Source: Actinomycetes bacterium (GTDB taxonomy: Bacteria > Actinomycetota > Acidimicrobiia > Acidimicrobiales > RAAP-2). From it: a stretch of 64,000 nt of DNA. Where the stretch lies: contig JAJYWG010000089.1 of NCBI GenBank assembly GCA_021791615.1, positions 8,279 to 72,278 of the forward strand. The letters run 5' to 3'. A program made the translations under genes and the position numbers. Below the pieces are notes generated by a model. That model was not told the origin of the DNA and searched no databases. It saw only the letters and a program-made list of their open reading frames with translations. Below, in pieces: positions 62,019 through 64,000 of this stretch. Each line of letters starts with the position of its first letter. Positions within the stretch are counted from its first letter, which is position 1.

Positions 62019-63947
62019 TCACGCGATGAGCGGGTACGCGGCTTCGGGGTCGATGTCGAGGTCAGCGATCGCCTTCGCGATCGTGGAGGGGTCGAACCCC
62101 CCCGATCGGACAAGTGAGCCGAGAACAGCGAAGGTGACGTGTGCTGCGTCGACCTCGAAGTGCCGGCGCAGCGCCGCCCGGGTGTCGGAGAGTCCGAACC
62201 CGTCGGTGCCGAGCACCACATAGGGGGCGGGCACCCATCGGGCCACCTGGTCGGCGACGAGGCTCGTGAAGTCGGTGACCGCGACCACGGGCGAGAGCCC
62301 CGCAAGCGCACTCGTCACGTAAGGCGTGCGCGCTGGTGCGGTGGGGTGGAGCCGGTTCCAGCGCTCGGCGGACAGGGCATCCTCGCGTAGCGCCTTGTAG
62401 CTCGTCGCGCTCCACACCTCCGCGGCCACCCCATAGCGCTCGGCGAGGAGCCGCCTGGCGTCGAGCGCGGTCAACAGCGCCGGCCCGCTGCCGAGGATGC
62501 GGGCACGGGGTCCGCCGGTCTCGGGGGCAGTCGCATACAAGTAGAGCCCGGCGACGATCCCCTCCTCAACGCCATCGGGCATGGCCGGCATCGGATAACT
62601 CTCGTTGTAGAGGGTGAGGTAGTAGAAGACGTCCTCGGGGTCAGGTCCGTACATAGCGGCCATCCCGGCCCGCACGATCACCGCCACCTCGTAGGCGAAC
62701 GCCAGGTCATAGGCCCGGCACGACGGGTGCGCCGACGCGTAGAGCAAGCTCTGGCCGTCGCAGTGCTGGAGACCCTCGCCCTGCAGGGTCGTCCTCCCCG
62801 CCGTCGCGGCCAGCACGAACCCCCGACCCCGGGCGTCCCCGAACGCCCACAGCAGATCGGCGGCCCGGTGGAAGCCGAACATCGAGTAGTGGACGAAGAA
62901 GGGGATCGCCGCCTCGCCGAGCGTGGCGTACGAGGTGCCCGCCGCGAGCGTTGAAGCCATGGCGCCGGCCTCGGTGATCCCCTCTTCGAGGATCTGGCCG
63001 TCTTGGGCTTCGTGGTAGGAGAGCAGCAGGCTGGCGTCCACGGGCTCGTAGCGCTGGCCACGGGGCTGGTAGATGCCGACCTCCCGGAACAGGCCGTCGA
63101 TCCCGAAGGTCCTCGCCTCGTCGGGCACGATCGGCACCACACGCCGGCCGAGGTGCGGATCACGAAGGAGCGCCCGCAGCAGCCGGGTGAACGCCCCGGT
63201 GGTCGATGCCGCCACCTTGGGGCCCGTGCCGGCCAACAGCTCTCCGTAGACCTTGTCCTCGGGAGCCGCGAGGGTTCCCTTGGTAGACCGGCGCACCGGA
63301 AGCCGGCCGCCGAGCACCCGGCGGCGCTCTGCGAGGTAGCGGTACTCCTCGGAGTCGAAGCCTGGATGGGCATAGGGAGGAAGATCGTCTGCGAGGGCAC
63401 GATCGGAGATCGGCAGCTCCAATCGGTCCCGAAAGACCCGAAGCTCGGCCTCGGTCAGCTTCTTGATCTGGTGGGTTGCGTTGCGTGCCTCGACGTCGGG
63501 ACCCAGAGCCCAGCCCTTCACCGTCTTGGCGAGCACGACGGTGGGCGAAGCCGTTTGCTCGACGGCAGCCCGGTAGGCGGCGTAGACCTTCGCCGGGTCG
63601 TGCCCGCCCCGCCGCAACCGCCGCAGCTCGTCGTCGGAGAGGTGGGCGACGAGAGCCGCCAGGCGGGGGTCAGGTCCGAAGAAGTGCTCGCGAACGTAGG
63701 CGCCGCTCTCCACCCGGTACTTCTGGTACTCGCCGTCCAAGGTGGTGTTCATCTTGTCGAGGAGCACACCCTCGGCGTCGGCAGCGAGGAGGGGGTCCCA
63801 CTCGCGGGCCCAAATCACCTTCACGACGTTCCAGCCAGCACCGGCGAAGAGTCCCTCGAACTCCTGTATGACTTGGGTGCGGCTCCCCTGGAGTGACGCC
63901 CGCCGTTCCCTGATCTCGGCACCCTGAAGGGTCGCAGCTCGCAGCAT
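62019..63947 (-). CDS. aceE: Pyruvate dehydrogenase E1 (AceE type), N-terminally truncated
   Basis: The 642-residue frame aligns with residues from about 250 to the end of 887-residue AceE: VIQEFEGLFAGAGWNVVKVI, LAKTVKGWALG, RVVPIVPDEARTFGIDGLFR, YSMFGFHRAADLLWAFGDAR, GRTTLQGEGLQHCDGQSLLY and YYLTLYNESYPMPAMPDGVE. The first about 250 residues, including the ThDP-binding GDGEMDEPE motif and its Asn, are absent. An in-frame TAA lies 45 to 47 bases upstream of ATG 63947, and a ribosome site (GAAGGTGG) precedes it. It is either a truncated gene or the C-terminal piece of a split E1. E1 decarboxylates pyruvate for acetyl-CoA formation. Confidence 0.85.
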   Translation of the reverse strand: MLRAATLQGAEIRERRASLQGSRTQVIQEFEGLFAGAGWNVVKVIWAREWDPLLAADAEGVLLDKMNTTLDGEYQKYRVESGAYVREHFFGPDPRLAALVAHLSDDELRRLRRGGHDPAKVYAAYRAAVEQTASPTVVLAKTVKGWALGPDVEARNATHQIKKLTEAELRVFRDRLELPISDRALADDLPPYAHPGFDSEEYRYLAERRRVLGGRLPVRRSTKGTLAAPEDKVYGELLAGTGPKVAASTTGAFTRLLRALLRDPHLGRRVVPIVPDEARTFGIDGLFREVGIYQPRGQRYEPVDASLLLSYHEAQDGQILEEGITEAGAMASTLAAGTSYATLGEAAIPFFVHYSMFGFHRAADLLWAFGDARGRGFVLAATAGRTTLQGEGLQHCDGQSLLYASAHPSCRAYDLAFAYEVAVIVRAGMAAMYGPDPEDVFYYLTLYNESYPMPAMPDGVEEGIVAGLYLYATAPETGGPRARILGSGPALLTALDARRLLAERYGVAAEVWSATSYKALREDALSAERWNRLHPTAPARTPYVTSALAGLSPVVAVTDFTSLVADQVARWVPAPYVVLGTDGFGLSDTRAALRRHFEVDAAHVTFAVLGSLVRSGGFDPSTIAKAIADLDIDPEAAYPLIA

Positions 63948-64000
63948 CCACCACCTTCTCGTTCCGGTCGGCTTCTGTGTCTGTAGTGGTTAGTCGCTAC

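Overview
The window is high-GC DNA with tightly packed genes, many four-base ATGA start/stop overlaps, a WhiB regulator, an F420-type LLM oxidoreductase, SufBCD with SufT, and a single-chain AceE-type pyruvate dehydrogenase E1. This points to an Actinomycetota member. An Acidimicrobiia-like lineage is my best guess, but no rRNA or other phylogenetic marker is present to prove it. I found no tRNA, rRNA, CRISPR array, insertion sequence or prophage.

Layout. 0-6 kb: a cut-off VOC protein, a DUF5996 protein, an S9 prolyl-oligopeptidase-type peptidase, remnants of a UBP zinc-finger gene and an alpha/beta-hydrolase gene, then a toxin-antitoxin cluster (PIN toxin, RHH antitoxin with a small toxin, VapBC). 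6-10 kb: aconitase and an AhpD-like protein. 10-15 kb (minus strand): a coupled redox operon of small protein, hemerythrin-like protein, NHL propeller, flavin reductase, CxxC metal-binding-like protein, transketolase and a hypothetical protein, divergent from NDH-2. 16.5-23 kb (minus): DUF2249, MIP18, DUF488, AlkA-type glycosylase, MetE, an F420-type LLM enzyme, a degraded ORF and DUF2269. 23-31 kb: a heme-copper/NnrS-like membrane protein, then the minus-strand SUF block (hemerythrin-DUF2249x2, SufB, SufC, SufD, SufT, ferredoxin, WhiB), which has no SufS or SufU. 31-37 kb: AhpD-like protein, ClC channel with an internal duplication, DUF488, VOC-DUF302 fusion and an SQR-like flavoprotein. 37.7-45.8 kb: narGHJI and a TDT/SLAC1-family transporter. 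46-54 kb: OsmC, DUF2231-Rieske protein, a frameshifted membrane gene, and a formate dehydrogenase operon (selenocysteine alpha subunit, four-cluster beta subunit, NrfD), then an NTF2-like protein. 54-64 kb: two Fe-S-type HTH regulators, a DoxX-like protein, FolE, a ferredoxin-reductase-like flavoprotein, a small zinc-ribbon protein, a decayed 1-Cys peroxiredoxin, nitronate monooxygenase, transaldolase with a hypothetical partner, and an N-terminally truncated AceE.

How it fits together. Formate dehydrogenase and NDH-2 would feed electrons to quinone, and NarGHI would pass them to nitrate. Hemerythrin, DUF2249, MIP18/SufT, OsmC, AhpD-like and Rieske proteins suggest a heavy load of Fe-S assembly and of oxidative or nitrosative stress defence. 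Transketolase, transaldolase, aconitase and pyruvate dehydrogenase supply central carbon metabolism.

The main observations are: an in-frame UGA with a SECIS hairpin in formate dehydrogenase; a perfect 87-bp duplication over the ClC selectivity filter; a recurring TANNNT-(6-7 nt)-start layout implying leaderless mRNAs; many short tandem repeats; several recently decayed genes; and an AceE lacking its thiamine-binding half.
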